Under the pieces are notes generated by a model. It saw only the letters and a list, made by a program, of their open reading frames with translations, was not told where the DNA came from and did not search any database. A stretch of 64,000 nucleotides of DNA from a virus. The translations under genes were made by a program, and so were the position numbers. This document shows, piece by piece, positions 6,812 through 15,491 of this stretch; positions within the stretch are counted from its first letter, which is position 1; each line of letters opens with the position of its first letter. The DNA is taken from positions 1 to 64,000 of the IMG/VR virus record IMGVR_UViG_3300003690_000011. One strand, 5' to 3'.

Positions 6812-7124
6812 GTTTTAGAGTTTTTAATATTCTGGACAAGTAATCTTCCGATATAAATTTATCGGAACGCATCTGTATTAGATGAGGAATTTTTGTGGTT
6901 TTGAATATCATAAAACTATGGGGCATTCGAAAACTATCAACGATATATAGTGTCTCCCCTTTAGAATTACTTGAATATTTTTCCTTTAAATTCTCAACTA
7001 ATTTCATGGAAAATTCATCCCATAAAGAAACAAATAAAATACTTACAGATTTTGAATCCCTCTTGAAAATCTTAATAACTTTATTTAAATCATTCTCTTT
7101 TGAAAGAAATTTCAAATGAAACAT
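6804..7124 (-). CDS. Thioredoxin-fold-like small protein lacking the CxxC
   Basis: A 106-residue protein. The central strand S-I-L-F-V-S-L-W-D-E-F-S, a following helix, and T-K-I-P-H-L-I with a possible cis-Pro suggest a thioredoxin-like fold, but the position of the redox C-x-x-C reads W-D-E-F-S, so it would not be an oxidoreductase. It starts 4 bases after the stop of the upstream 139-residue gene and has no clear ribosome site, so coupling is likely. Fold assignment is tentative. Confidence 0.45.
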   Translation of the reverse strand: MFHLKFLSKENDLNKVIKIFKRDSKSVSILFVSLWDEFSMKLVENLKEKYSSNSKGETLYIVDSFRMPHSFMIFKTTKIPHLIQMRSDKFISEDYLSRILKTLKLS

Positions 7125-7128
7125 TTTA

Positions 7129-7548
7129 TTAATCTTTTTTCACGTATTTTCGAATCATATCATCTTGTGGGATATCATCTCTGATTTTCCCCTCACCAGA
7201 TAGATCATGCTCCAACACTCTGGTATCTGCTAGTCTAACTGTTCCATCGTCACCCTCCAAAACAGTAATACCTGAAGAAGCTAACTCTTCCTTATTCTCT
7301 AAGGCATATTTTTTTACAAGTTCAGCTAATTCATTGTTCATCCCCTCAATTCCAGTAAGAAATATTGTTTTTAAAAAATCTGAATCTGGAACGTCCAGAG
7401 GTTTAACCAACTGTGCGAAGTTTTTATAAGCTACAGCTTCGTCTTTATTTAAATTAATTTGTATTCTCATACGATTATTCCTTCTATCTCTAACCTTAAT
7501 TTTCCAAGTATCTACATTAAATTTAATAGTATCTACAGGTTTATCCAT
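7129..7548 (-). CDS. Hypothetical protein with acidic C-terminus
   Basis: 139 residues. The N-terminal half is basic and looks structured (R-D-R-R-N-N-R-M-R-I-Q-I-N-L-N-K-D-E-A). The C-terminal third is rich in Asp/Glu and probably flexible. I do not recognise the family. It is followed closely by the thioredoxin-like gene, and ATG 7548 lies three bases after a TATAATAGT box. Confidence 0.5.
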   Translation of the reverse strand: MDKPVDTIKFNVDTWKIKVRDRRNNRMRIQINLNKDEAVAYKNFAQLVKPLDVPDSDFLKTIFLTGIEGMNNELAELVKKYALENKEELASSGITVLEGDDGTVRLADTRVLEHDLSGEGKIRDDIPQDDMIRKYVKKD

Positions 7549-7551
7549 TTC

Positions 7552-7560
7552 ACTATTATA
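7552..7560 (-). promoter_or_regulatory. -10-like box TATAATAGT near the start of the 139-residue gene
   Basis: Minus-strand TATAATAGT followed by GAA and the ATG at 7548. It is the third copy of this exact 9-mer at the start of a divergently transcribed gene. Confidence 0.35.
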
Positions 7561-7576
7561 GTAGGAGGACGAATTT

Positions 7577-8104
7577 ATGGAAGATAATTACGATATTTCT
7601 AATCTAAAAGAAAAAAAGAAGATCAACAGCAGGACCAAGGGTAGCTCCTTTGAACGCCAAATATGTAAGATACTTAATAAACGCTTTAATACTACTGAAT
7701 TCTGTAGAAGCCCTGGGTCTGGTGCTTTTGCTACAACACATTCATTGCCTGAACATTTAAAAATATATGGAGATATAATAACACCTAAAGAATTTAAATA
7801 TTGTATTGAATGTAAAAAAGGATATAATAACCAAAATTTATATAGTCTATATAATTATAATAGCGAGTTCTGGGGATTTGTAAACCAATGTGAAAAAGAT
7901 TCGAAAAAGTGTTACAAAATCCCAATGGTGATATTCAAACAGGATAGACAACCTATACTAGCCATAGTACCTGCTTATATTAAGTTTGGAAATCAGTATA
8001 AATCTATTCAAATATTTAAAAAACTAGATGGATTTATTATTAGCTATAATATTTATCTATTTGAATCTATACTTGAAAGCTATGATGCTCTGTGGATGAA
8101 GTAA
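7577..8104 (+). CDS. Holliday-junction-resolvase-like PD-(D/E)XK nuclease
   Basis: 175 residues. An endonuclease pattern is visible: helix with E26 (S-F-E-R-Q-I-C), R-S-P-G-S-G-A at 44-50, D66 in Y-G-D-I-I and E78-C-K80 in I-E-C-K-K-G. This order (E, GSG, GD, ExK) matches Holliday-junction resolvase/Hjr-like nucleases. Strong Shine-Dalgarno AGGAGG before ATG 7577. The 3' end overlaps the convergent 877-residue gene by 38 bases. Likely role: resolving recombination intermediates before packaging. Confidence 0.7.
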   Translation: MEDNYDISNLKEKKKINSRTKGSSFERQICKILNKRFNTTEFCRSPGSGAFATTHSLPEHLKIYGDIITPKEFKYCIECKKGYNNQNLYSLYNYNSEFWGFVNQCEKDSKKCYKIPMVIFKQDRQPILAIVPAYIKFGNQYKSIQIFKKLDGFIISYNIYLFESILESYDALWMK

Positions 8105-10700
8105 GGAGCTTCTCCAGAAGTACATGCTGGCCTTTTAAGAACTCATAGAATATATCAGAAGTAGTTTCACCATAGCTTTCAAGTAATTGAAGCATCTTGT
8201 TATTAGTCTCACATATCCAGTTAGCTGATGAAGCTTGTCGTTGAAGACCCAATCTCATCGTAATAGATTTCCCATCTTCAGCAGGAAATGTTAAGAAAAC
8301 AGTAGCACCTTTTACAGAAATATCCAATTTAGGGGGATCCCCGTTTGCTATACGAGTCTTATCGCCCTCATAAGTCTCTCCTAATCTTCGAACTAATTCG
8401 TTATGATCGTAATAAAAAGTTTCTCCATTTGGTTTACTAACTATTTGAGCTAACTCTTTCATGTCCATAGTTATCATCCCAGCAACATTAACCATATAAG
8501 CTCTAGCATCAGCACTTTTAGTAGGATCCGCTAAATCTTGTTCGATTTTAGTAAGCATATAAGCTCTTTGAACACTCTCTTGAAGAGTCTTCATCGCTTT
8601 GGGTTTTGTTAAATCTACTTTTTGTTGTACTCCTTGAGTACTATATGTCGTTATTGTATTCTGTAAAATTGGAGGTATATTATTCACAGGAAAACTTTGA
8701 AGAAGCTGACTTTGAACCCGTTTAGCTATTTGTTTAGCACTAATCGTTGTTAAACCGGCTTTACCCCAGAACGTAGTATCAGTACTAATAGAAGTGGTTT
8801 TATCTAAAGCGTCCCCGATCTCTTTCCCATAGGTAGCTAATCGTCCTTGATCTGGTTTTAATCGTAGCAGAGTTGCTAACCGATTATAATATTTAGAATA
8901 ACTTGCGGGGGGACTGTCTCCTAGATTTTTACTTCTCTGTGCTCCTTTAGCCGCCTTATCTACAGCTAATTGTCCTTGCCTAGTCGAGCCGCTCTCAGAA
9001 AACTTTTGAGCAGTATTAACTATAGTTATTTCATCATCGTCTTTGATTCCTAGCTTCGCAAATCTTTCTTTAATTGTATTTAAATCTCTCTCTGTTTTAG
9101 CCATCGCTAACACTTCACTAGCTTTAAGTGTTTCAACAGCCTTCTCTGGGTGCTTTAATTTAAAAGCCGTAGCAGCTTTTAAAGCTCTGCGTTGGCTCCC
9201 CGCTCCTACAAATGCTAACGTACTATCAATCTTTAATCCTAATTCTTGGGACTCACCTAGAGGAAGAGAAGCATCGGCATCAATATTTTTAAAAATAGCA
9301 ACATTTTTTGCAAGTAAATTTTGAAGATATTGTTTCAAAGCTTTACTATCGGTTGCAAGTTCAAGTTGCTTTATCATTTCCCCATAAACGTCCGCACTAT
9401 CTAAAGAAATACCTCCATTAGATGCTTTGATAGCATCTAATGCTTTATTTAGTTGTTTCTTTATTGATTTAAATCCTGGCATTAATCCCGATTTTGGACG
9501 CCCTTCTTTAGGATCCCACTCCTTCCCTCTTTCCATAGGAAGCTGCGTTGCTAAAACCGTAAGTTCTTGAGCATGCAGAATAACATCATTTAAAAATACA
9601 GCTAGAGCTTCCTTAATTGCATCCTTATTATTATCTCTCACTCCCCTCAAAACACTAATTACGGCTCCGATAGATATCTCATTGAAACGTCCTTGTAAAT
9701 TAGATACATTCCCCCCTTTATATATATTTGTATGTAATTTACACTTATTTTTTTCAACTGCATCAGATATAGCTTGTGTCAAATTTTTAGATTTTAGTAC
9801 TATGCCCTCAGTCTTACCTGTACCTTGATTATAAAAAACCAAATCCTTTGCTGGTCCTGCCATTACACCCATACGCTCATTGATAGCTTCACAGACTCCA
9901 TCCTGTGTGGGATCCTGAAGTAAGGAAGCTAACACATCGTTAACTGATTCTAGGACGCCCTCAATTAGCGCAGGATCTACAAAATCTCTTTTTACAAACC
10001 CCACTCCCTCTTCATAATCAAACCCAATAGAATTAGCTAAAGCATACTCTAAACTTTTCTTATCCTTATTTTTATCTCCTCCTACAAGAGCTTGCTTGTC
10101 TTCCTCGCTTTTTCTACATAGTTGGTCGAATCCTATGATGCTCCCCACACATATATCCTTAAGTTTATCAGTAATTTTACGAAGGACTGAGGTAAGGTCA
10201 GGTTCACTCTCTTTAATAGCGGGGTCAGGGCTAGTTGCGAATAAAAATCCTTCTTCCTCAGGTTGTTTCCCTACCAGGGTGGCCGTTCCATCTCTAGGTT
10301 CAGTCTCTCCCTCTTTTCCCTCCTCTCCTGATTTTTTCTGAGAGTCCCCCCCTTTCTTAAAATAATTTACTAGTTTAATAAAACCCTCAGAATTTTCAAT
10401 GGGATTTCCTGCCGCATCTCCTACCTGCATAGCCCAAGACCCTACGGGTCCTCCAATTAATTGTATTACGGCTGGTTTGTTCTTTGTTGCTTTGGTTAAA
10501 TAAGCGTAAGGAGGAACGTCTTTTCTTTTGTATTTATTATCGAATGGTAAATTTATGCCTGCTTTAACAAGTTCCGTAGCTTGACTTCTAGCTTGCTCAT
10601 CATCCGTCATTTCCCCCTCTGCTTCACTAATATATCTAAGCTTAAAAGATCTCTTTTTAAGCTTATGATAACTACTTAATAATTCCTCAAAATAATCCAT
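8067..10700 (-). CDS. Large 877-residue protein of unknown function, possible internal virion protein
   Basis: I do not recognise the family. The sequence is mostly helical and charged, with no membrane segment or enzymatic motif. The N-terminus M-D-Y-F-E-E-L-L-S-S-Y leads to L-R-Y-I-S-E-A-E-G-E (residues 22-31), where I-S-E/A fits a T4-type prohead-protease site. Size, leader and position beside late genes make a large packaged protein (as T4 Alt) one option; this is inference. It lies after the tube gene, separated by a strong hairpin, and has its own TATAAAGT box directly before ATG 10700. Its 3' end overlaps the resolvase gene. Confidence 0.5.
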   Translation of the reverse strand: MDYFEELLSSYHKLKKRSFKLRYISEAEGEMTDDEQARSQATELVKAGINLPFDNKYKRKDVPPYAYLTKATKNKPAVIQLIGGPVGSWAMQVGDAAGNPIENSEGFIKLVNYFKKGGDSQKKSGEEGKEGETEPRDGTATLVGKQPEEEGFLFATSPDPAIKESEPDLTSVLRKITDKLKDICVGSIIGFDQLCRKSEEDKQALVGGDKNKDKKSLEYALANSIGFDYEEGVGFVKRDFVDPALIEGVLESVNDVLASLLQDPTQDGVCEAINERMGVMAGPAKDLVFYNQGTGKTEGIVLKSKNLTQAISDAVEKNKCKLHTNIYKGGNVSNLQGRFNEISIGAVISVLRGVRDNNKDAIKEALAVFLNDVILHAQELTVLATQLPMERGKEWDPKEGRPKSGLMPGFKSIKKQLNKALDAIKASNGGISLDSADVYGEMIKQLELATDSKALKQYLQNLLAKNVAIFKNIDADASLPLGESQELGLKIDSTLAFVGAGSQRRALKAATAFKLKHPEKAVETLKASEVLAMAKTERDLNTIKERFAKLGIKDDDEITIVNTAQKFSESGSTRQGQLAVDKAAKGAQRSKNLGDSPPASYSKYYNRLATLLRLKPDQGRLATYGKEIGDALDKTTSISTDTTFWGKAGLTTISAKQIAKRVQSQLLQSFPVNNIPPILQNTITTYSTQGVQQKVDLTKPKAMKTLQESVQRAYMLTKIEQDLADPTKSADARAYMVNVAGMITMDMKELAQIVSKPNGETFYYDHNELVRRLGETYEGDKTRIANGDPPKLDISVKGATVFLTFPAEDGKSITMRLGLQRQASSANWICETNNKMLQLLESYGETTSDIFYEFLKGQHVLLEKLLTSSTEHHSFQV

Positions 10701-10708
10701 ACTTTATA
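10701..10708 (-). promoter_or_regulatory. -10-like box TATAAAGT abutting the start of the 877-residue gene
   Basis: Minus strand reads ATTATAAAGT then ATG 10700. It resembles the TATAATAGT-ATG arrangement elsewhere and follows the hairpin at 10726-10754, as expected for a new transcription unit. Confidence 0.3.
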
Positions 10709-10725
10709 ATAGGTAATGCAGAGAA

Positions 10726-10754
10726 GGCTCAGTCTAAATTATATAGACTGAGCC
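10726..10754 (-). terminator. Hairpin downstream of the tail tube gene
   Basis: Perfect 11-base-pair stem (GGCTCAGTCTA / TAGACTGAGCC) with a 7-base AT loop, about 30 bases after the tube stop codon. The minus strand continues TTCTC, so the U tract is weak. Likely a terminator or an mRNA 3'-end stabiliser between tube and the 877-residue gene. Confidence 0.6.
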
Positions 10755-10782
10755 TAAACAAAATCAATATTGTATAATTAAA

Positions 10783-11370
10783 TTAGTAATTATACTGCTG
10801 AAGAAAGTCATATTTAAATGTAACATCTATTGAATGAAAATCATTAGTAGAGTAATTAAACTCAGCAGCAGACCATTTACTAGGCCATACTCCATAAAGA
10901 TCTACTGTAGCATGGGGGGTCATAGTATTATCAAGCTGCACTACTTCTACTTTATCAGCTTTGAAAGTTTTCCCTGCTACACCTCCTGGCTGTGCATTTT
11001 CAGTCATCTCTCCTGTTAGAGGGTTATAGATAGTGGAGAAAAACTTCCATAAATCACTCGCCGTTTCCCTCAGATACAGATTATCAAAGGTTACTACCAT
11101 ATCTCCAGGAGTAGGTCTCCCAGGGTAGAAAACCTTATCATTTACCCGATCAATAGGCATAGGTTCCACACTCATTTCAATGCCAGTAACCTTTTTAGCT
11201 GCTAAAGTAAGTTCCATTGAGCCTTGATTTGATAGAGTATTTGGAAGACCAAAGAAATGGATCTCAAATTGATAGGCCCTTACTGAATCTAACTCTGTGG
11301 AAATAACAGGCAGACCCTGACCTGGGGTAAACTCGCGCCCGTATTTACTCTTGTAATATGATGTTGCCAT
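10783..11370 (-). CDS. 19: Tail tube protein gp19
   Basis: 195-residue inner tube subunit. It matches the T4 gp19-type pattern: Y-Q-F-E-I-H-F near residue 33, a T-G-I-E-M-S segment, G-R-P-T-P-G-D-M-V-V-T-F-D-N-L around 90-105, then W-P-S-K-W-S and a final T-F-K-Y-D-F. It follows the sheath gene by 11 bases, the normal gp18-gp19 order. A strong hairpin follows it. Confidence 0.88.
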   Translation of the reverse strand: MATSYYKSKYGREFTPGQGLPVISTELDSVRAYQFEIHFFGLPNTLSNQGSMELTLAAKKVTGIEMSVEPMPIDRVNDKVFYPGRPTPGDMVVTFDNLYLRETASDLWKFFSTIYNPLTGEMTENAQPGGVAGKTFKADKVEVVQLDNTMTPHATVDLYGVWPSKWSAAEFNYSTNDFHSIDVTFKYDFLQQYNY

Positions 11371-11381
11371 AAATTAAACTC

Positions 11382-13580
11382 CTATAAGTTTCCTAATTGT
11401 GCGGATTGATTCGTTAGGTTTATTTCAAAGATTAGGATTTCCGCTGTCTTCGTTGGCTTAATAAGAACTTTAGTCCAAAGTTCATTTCGATCAACTCTAA
11501 TTGGTGTATTTACTGATGAATCGCATACAACACGGAATTCAGTTATCCCGCGTCTCCTTCTAATATCATCAAGGAAAGGATTAAGAACCCCCTCAATTTG
11601 TGCCCAAGTGAACTCATCATTGGGCTCAAAAACAAATCTTCCTGTAGCTCGAAGAATTACCTTTCTCACATAAATCATTAACCTACGTACATTAATACGA
11701 TCTAATGCAGAGGAAGATCTTTGAGTAGTTCGCTGTCCCCAAATTGTAATTCCCTGTTGTGGGAAGGATACGATTGGATTAATGATATTTCCCCCACTAT
11801 ATAGGGCATCTCTATCGCCTTGATTTAATTTTACCTCTGTGTCAATAGGCTTAGTTAATCTACCTCGTTGGAATCCTGCTGGAGCTACCCAGCTATCGGC
11901 AACGCTATCAGTATAGCACATCTGCCGTGCAGCAAAGATTGAGGGATCATACCATCTATCTTTCCCATCAAATACACTAAACACTTTTAACCAAGGCCAG
12001 TGAACAGCAGCATAGGAACTGTTTATAGCAGCCGTTCTAGACCCCGCAGTACTAGCAGACTTACCATTTGTCCAATCAATAGCATCCTGCGCTGTTCCAA
12101 TACCATAAGGGGGAGCTACTAAAGCCATGAAATTTTGAGTATTTTCGGCTAAGGTTATTAAATTATTTTGTACACTCTGAGTAGAAATACCTGGGACAAC
12201 CGCTATTCCGATATTAATAGTCTCATCATCAAGAGATTGCATACCTGTTTTTGGATCGACAGTAGCATCCCCAATGAGTGCGGTGGCATCTTCAGTACCG
12301 TTTGTACCTCCTGCCATATTTAAGCCAGTATTGGCAAGGAGTTTACTCCATCTACCTCCACCCGGCAACACCGTTTCATAATTTTCCTCAGCAGTACCAA
12401 CTCCATTAGGGAAGTCTCTGGAGTAGAGATATTGAGTCTTTGCAACAAAGTTATCTGTTCCATCAGGTGATGTCACACCAAAAATAAGATAACCCAAAGT
12501 ATCTCCAAAGTTTTGTTGCCTTGTCACAGCCACATCAGCTTGAGAATACATTATGTTACCCTTAATAACATCTGAAGTTAAGTTGGTTTCTCCTGTATTA
12601 ATCACATCTTCAATAAAGTTACCTGAAGCAAGGAAACTAGAATTAAATTGTTCTGCCGCTACTCCATCTTGTACAACATTAAGGTTAAAGGTTCCTCCCC
12701 CTAATTGAGTAAGGCTAATTGCGTTTCCACTAGCTGTACCATCAGTTCTAGTACCTCCATTATATCCATTGCCCTCGTATAGGGAAAGTAGACTATACTG
12801 AGTAGAACTAGCTCCTTCTTTAATAAAAGTAGACCCATAAGCTCGAACTGCCGAAGCTAAGTAAAAACCTGGCCCATAAGCGGAAACACCATAATTTGTT
12901 ACAGCAGTAGCACTTACAGGATAGAGAGCAGATAACCCGACATCAAAGTTGGAGTCCGTGTGAGCGGACACTCCAATAGATGCACCTGAGCCAGCATATT
13001 GCCCCACTAGGGCTCCTGATAACCCTAGAGAAGTGTCTGTTGCCTGCCCTCCATCAAAACATCCCACTTCATCAGCCTCTAAAGATCCTCCTACAATAGA
13101 TCTAATAGCCTGAGCTTGGCCTATGGTAGCGGTGCCCGCAGGAATGGAATACTTTCTGGGGGTGGCAAATTGAGCAGTACCATCATTATCATATACTTGA
13201 ATTTGGAGATATAAATCCACATCAACCCCATAAGCTGCGCCTGTTACGTCACTTCCTGAAACAATAACAGCAGGACAAGAACCTAGGGACATCAAAGCAG
13301 AAGCATCTGTAGCTCCCGAACCTATAGCCCGAACAAAGTACAAGTTACTTGTTTGTTCTAAGATCTCTAAAGACCCTTCTAACGCCTGCCCAGGAATTCC
13401 TTCGTTGGGCTCACCAAAAGTAGTAATTAGACTATTCTGACTAGTAATTAAAGTTGCTTTATTAGTAGGACCCTTTCCTGCAAAACCTACAACCCCTACA
13501 ATAGAAGTATTAATAGAGGGGGCGAATTCAGAAATATCCTTTTCAATAGTATAGACACCTGGGCTTACGTAATTTACCAT
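11382..13580 (-). CDS. 18: Contractile tail sheath protein gp18
   Basis: 732 residues, close to T4 gp18 (659). The N-terminus S-P-G-V-Y-T-I-E-K-D and G-V-V-G-F-A-G-K-G-P are sheath hallmarks. The C-terminal third has the conserved V-R-R-L-M-I-Y-V-R-K region, and W-G-Q-R-T-T before it. The middle (about 90-420) is a variable, Gly/Ser/Thr-rich surface insertion. A clear Shine-Dalgarno (TAGGAG) precedes ATG 13580, and the tube gene follows at once. Confidence 0.93.
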   Translation of the reverse strand: MVNYVSPGVYTIEKDISEFAPSINTSIVGVVGFAGKGPTNKATLITSQNSLITTFGEPNEGIPGQALEGSLEILEQTSNLYFVRAIGSGATDASALMSLGSCPAVIVSGSDVTGAAYGVDVDLYLQIQVYDNDGTAQFATPRKYSIPAGTATIGQAQAIRSIVGGSLEADEVGCFDGGQATDTSLGLSGALVGQYAGSGASIGVSAHTDSNFDVGLSALYPVSATAVTNYGVSAYGPGFYLASAVRAYGSTFIKEGASSTQYSLLSLYEGNGYNGGTRTDGTASGNAISLTQLGGGTFNLNVVQDGVAAEQFNSSFLASGNFIEDVINTGETNLTSDVIKGNIMYSQADVAVTRQQNFGDTLGYLIFGVTSPDGTDNFVAKTQYLYSRDFPNGVGTAEENYETVLPGGGRWSKLLANTGLNMAGGTNGTEDATALIGDATVDPKTGMQSLDDETINIGIAVVPGISTQSVQNNLITLAENTQNFMALVAPPYGIGTAQDAIDWTNGKSASTAGSRTAAINSSYAAVHWPWLKVFSVFDGKDRWYDPSIFAARQMCYTDSVADSWVAPAGFQRGRLTKPIDTEVKLNQGDRDALYSGGNIINPIVSFPQQGITIWGQRTTQRSSSALDRINVRRLMIYVRKVILRATGRFVFEPNDEFTWAQIEGVLNPFLDDIRRRRGITEFRVVCDSSVNTPIRVDRNELWTKVLIKPTKTAEILIFEINLTNQSAQLGNL

Positions 13581-13591
13581 TTGTTATTCTC

Positions 13592-13768
13592 CTAAGCGTT
13601 AGAAATATTAAAAATTCGTCTACGTTGCAGAGTTTTTAATTGCTCCGTAATGTAACTATTAGGAACTACCAAAGTTTCCCCTGGCTTCATCCACATTTCT
13701 TTACACCCTTTTTCAGTATTAAAATATACTGTGAAGGCTTGTAGACTATCATTTTTAACTGTTTTCAT
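13592..13768 (-). CDS. Small conserved-looking protein upstream of the sheath gene
   Basis: 58 residues (M-K-T-V-K-N-D-S-L-Q-A-F ... R-R-I-F-N-I-S-N-A). Shine-Dalgarno GGAGAC stands about 6 bases before ATG 13768. The central M-K-P-G-E-T-L-V-V-P and Y-I-T-E-Q resemble short proteins seen beside sheath genes in marine T4-type phages, as I recall; function unknown. The 80-residue protein at 17049-17291 has a similar I-R-P-G-E-L-F-E-S segment. Confidence 0.65.
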   Translation of the reverse strand: MKTVKNDSLQAFTVYFNTEKGCKEMWMKPGETLVVPNSYITEQLKTLQRRRIFNISNA

Positions 13769-13828
13769 AATTTTGTCTCCTTATTATCTACCCAAGTAAG
13801 ATTATTTTTTTGATAACTTTTTTTATAC

Positions 13829-14173
13829 TCAATTCACAAAGACAGTAGGGGTTCCCACAGCCCATCCAGTAATAGCACCACACCCATCTACTACATATGT
13901 ATCCCCAATTCTGCCTACAGCTAAACTATTTACAAAAACATTCGGTGAAGCAGTCCCTAAAGCAGGAGTGTGTGGAGAACAGTCAGTACCCTCAGGATCA
14001 GCACAATTACCACCCTCGACAGTGCAATAAGTATGCGGTGTAGTTCCATCGGTTAATCTATGCACCCCCAGTCCTCCTGCAAGAGTATCAACAGAGGCAC
14101 CCAAACACGTAGTATTTAAAGTACATAAATGATCAGTCGCTACTGCATCAGTTCTTCTAGCTATACCTGGCAT
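13829..14173 (-). CDS. PAAR-domain spike-tip protein
   Basis: 114 residues with the PAAR pattern: M-P-G-I-A-R-R-T-D at the start, two N-V-F-V-N / T-V-F-V-N strands, and V-G-R-I-G-D with a following D-G-C-G. PAAR proteins sharpen the tip of VgrG/gp5 spikes. Extra cysteines and His (H-L-C, H-T-Y-C, D-C-S-P-H) could bind metal. It is encoded in the neck/tail-completion block, 32 kb from the spike gene at 45835, its likely partner. Confidence 0.78.
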   Translation of the reverse strand: MPGIARRTDAVATDHLCTLNTTCLGASVDTLAGGLGVHRLTDGTTPHTYCTVEGGNCADPEGTDCSPHTPALGTASPNVFVNSLAVGRIGDTYVVDGCGAITGWAVGTPTVFVN

Positions 14174-14913
14174 TAAAACTCCATGTTGACTTTTTCGATT
14201 TTCCCTGTTGCGGTAATTAGGAATTTAGGATTAGGAATATATGTTCTTACAACTATATTAATAGCTTTTTGCAAAACTCTATCCTCTTTATCTGCTGCTG
14301 TAAGAGTTCCTACATCCTCCTCACTATCTATAAATCCCTTAGTAAGGGTAGCGTGCTTGGTAGGAACTTCCATTTCAGGATTGAACTTAATTCTAATCTG
14401 CTCTAATATTTGATCCATATCAGCCATATACTTTGTCCATATATTTATTTGGTATCTAATATTAATTGCTCTTGGAGCTAAACTGAGAATTCTAAATGCT
14501 CTATTTTTCTCAGCGTCCCAAAATTTTTCATGAACTAGCAGACTCTCGTATCGCCTCCTAGTCTCATCATTATCCGAAGTAGTTTGCGAAATAGATAGGA
14601 TAGGAAGAATAATATTATTTTCTTGTTGTAATTTAGCAACCGCACGCTCTGCATTTGCATGTATACATTTTATATTTAAAAACTTATCTTCCGAACTAAT
14701 GTATCCTACATCATTAAACGATACAATCATCGCTCGCAATAGTTCTCTATAAACAAAAGAGATGTTACTCTCAGCTTGTGTCATTTTATATAGAAGTTTA
14801 CGAAAACCTCCTTCTCGCGTATCCCACCTATCATTTCTACTTCCATAGGCTAGGATAGCTGAAGTATCAGTATCCAAGTATCCACTATCAATAACTACTC
14901 CACTAGATGACAC
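14173..14913 (-). CDS. 15: Tail completion / sheath stabiliser protein gp15-like
   Basis: I chose GTG 14913 because AGGAGG stands 6 bases upstream; the longer start at 14934 would overlap the previous gene by 32 bases. The 246-residue protein has I-N-I-R-Y-Q-I-N-I-W-T-K-Y-M-A-D-M-D-Q-I-L-E-Q (split here: 'INIRYQINIWTKY', 'ADMDQILEQI') like T4 gp15's 'L-S-I-F-T-R-Y-x-D-D-M-F-Q-I-V-E-Q-I'. gp15 caps the tail tube and joins it to the neck. The gp13, gp14, gp15 order here matches T4. Confidence 0.7.
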   Translation of the reverse strand: MSSSGVVIDSGYLDTDTSAILAYGSRNDRWDTREGGFRKLLYKMTQAESNISFVYRELLRAMIVSFNDVGYISSEDKFLNIKCIHANAERAVAKLQQENNIILPILSISQTTSDNDETRRRYESLLVHEKFWDAEKNRAFRILSLAPRAINIRYQINIWTKYMADMDQILEQIRIKFNPEMEVPTKHATLTKGFIDSEEDVGTLTAADKEDRVLQKAINIVVRTYIPNPKFLITATGKIEKVNMEF

Positions 14914-15481
14914 TTTCGCCTCCTGCGTAGCCACCTAGTTCATCCGAGACCTGAGAGAGAGGAGTATCCTGCACATCGGGAGCATCGCGTAGGAGCCTCG
15001 CAGAGCACGCTATATGGTACACTCCATAAGCTTCAAAGCTCTCCTCTACAACCTCAAAGATTTCATAATCTTGATCCTGAAAAAGGGGCTTAACTATATC
15101 TCCAGGAATTATTAATCTTCCTAATCTACGTTCAATATAACTCTTATTGAATGTAAATAGCTGATCATTAGTGAGTTGAATACCAAACTGTGTAAGTTCT
15201 TCACTCATAGCAATAGGTTCATAGTGTCCATGAATTACTATAGGCTGCTTTGCCACTGGTTTGTTCCGGGATTCCATATATACGGGATCAAAATCATGAG
15301 TTTGAAAGTATTTATATAGATAAAACTTGGAACCCGAAAGCCTAATGATTTCATCATCTACTAAATTAAAAAGATTTATATCAGCATTATTCTGATCAAA
15401 TAAACTAAGTAAACTATCCTCACCATCAAGGTCAGGAAGCTCTGGTAGTTTAGTTGTTACTTTCCAATTTTTATTAGGCAT
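14903..15481 (-). CDS. 14: Neck protein gp14-like
   Basis: 192 residues. Y-I-E-R-R-L-G-R-L-I-I-P-G-D-I-V and F-E-V-V-E-E-S (about residues 115-150), preceded by F-G-I-Q-L-T-N-D-Q, match the central beta region of T4 gp14. It forms the head-to-tail neck with gp13. Shine-Dalgarno AGAGGT precedes ATG 15481. Its stop overlaps the gp15 start region. Confidence 0.65.
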   Translation of the reverse strand: MPNKNWKVTTKLPELPDLDGEDSLLSLFDQNNADINLFNLVDDEIIRLSGSKFYLYKYFQTHDFDPVYMESRNKPVAKQPIVIHGHYEPIAMSEELTQFGIQLTNDQLFTFNKSYIERRLGRLIIPGDIVKPLFQDQDYEIFEVVEESFEAYGVYHIACSARLLRDAPDVQDTPLSQVSDELGGYAGGESVI

Positions 15482-15491
15482 TTATTTACCT

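Noticed and set aside
7129-7548. Antitoxin or DNA-binding ribbon-helix-helix protein
   Set aside because: Basic N-terminal part suggested it, but no clear ribbon-helix-helix pattern and no toxin partner beside it.
13769-13828. Terminator between the 58-residue gene and PAAR gene
   Set aside because: T-rich and A-rich runs are present but no stable stem could be drawn.
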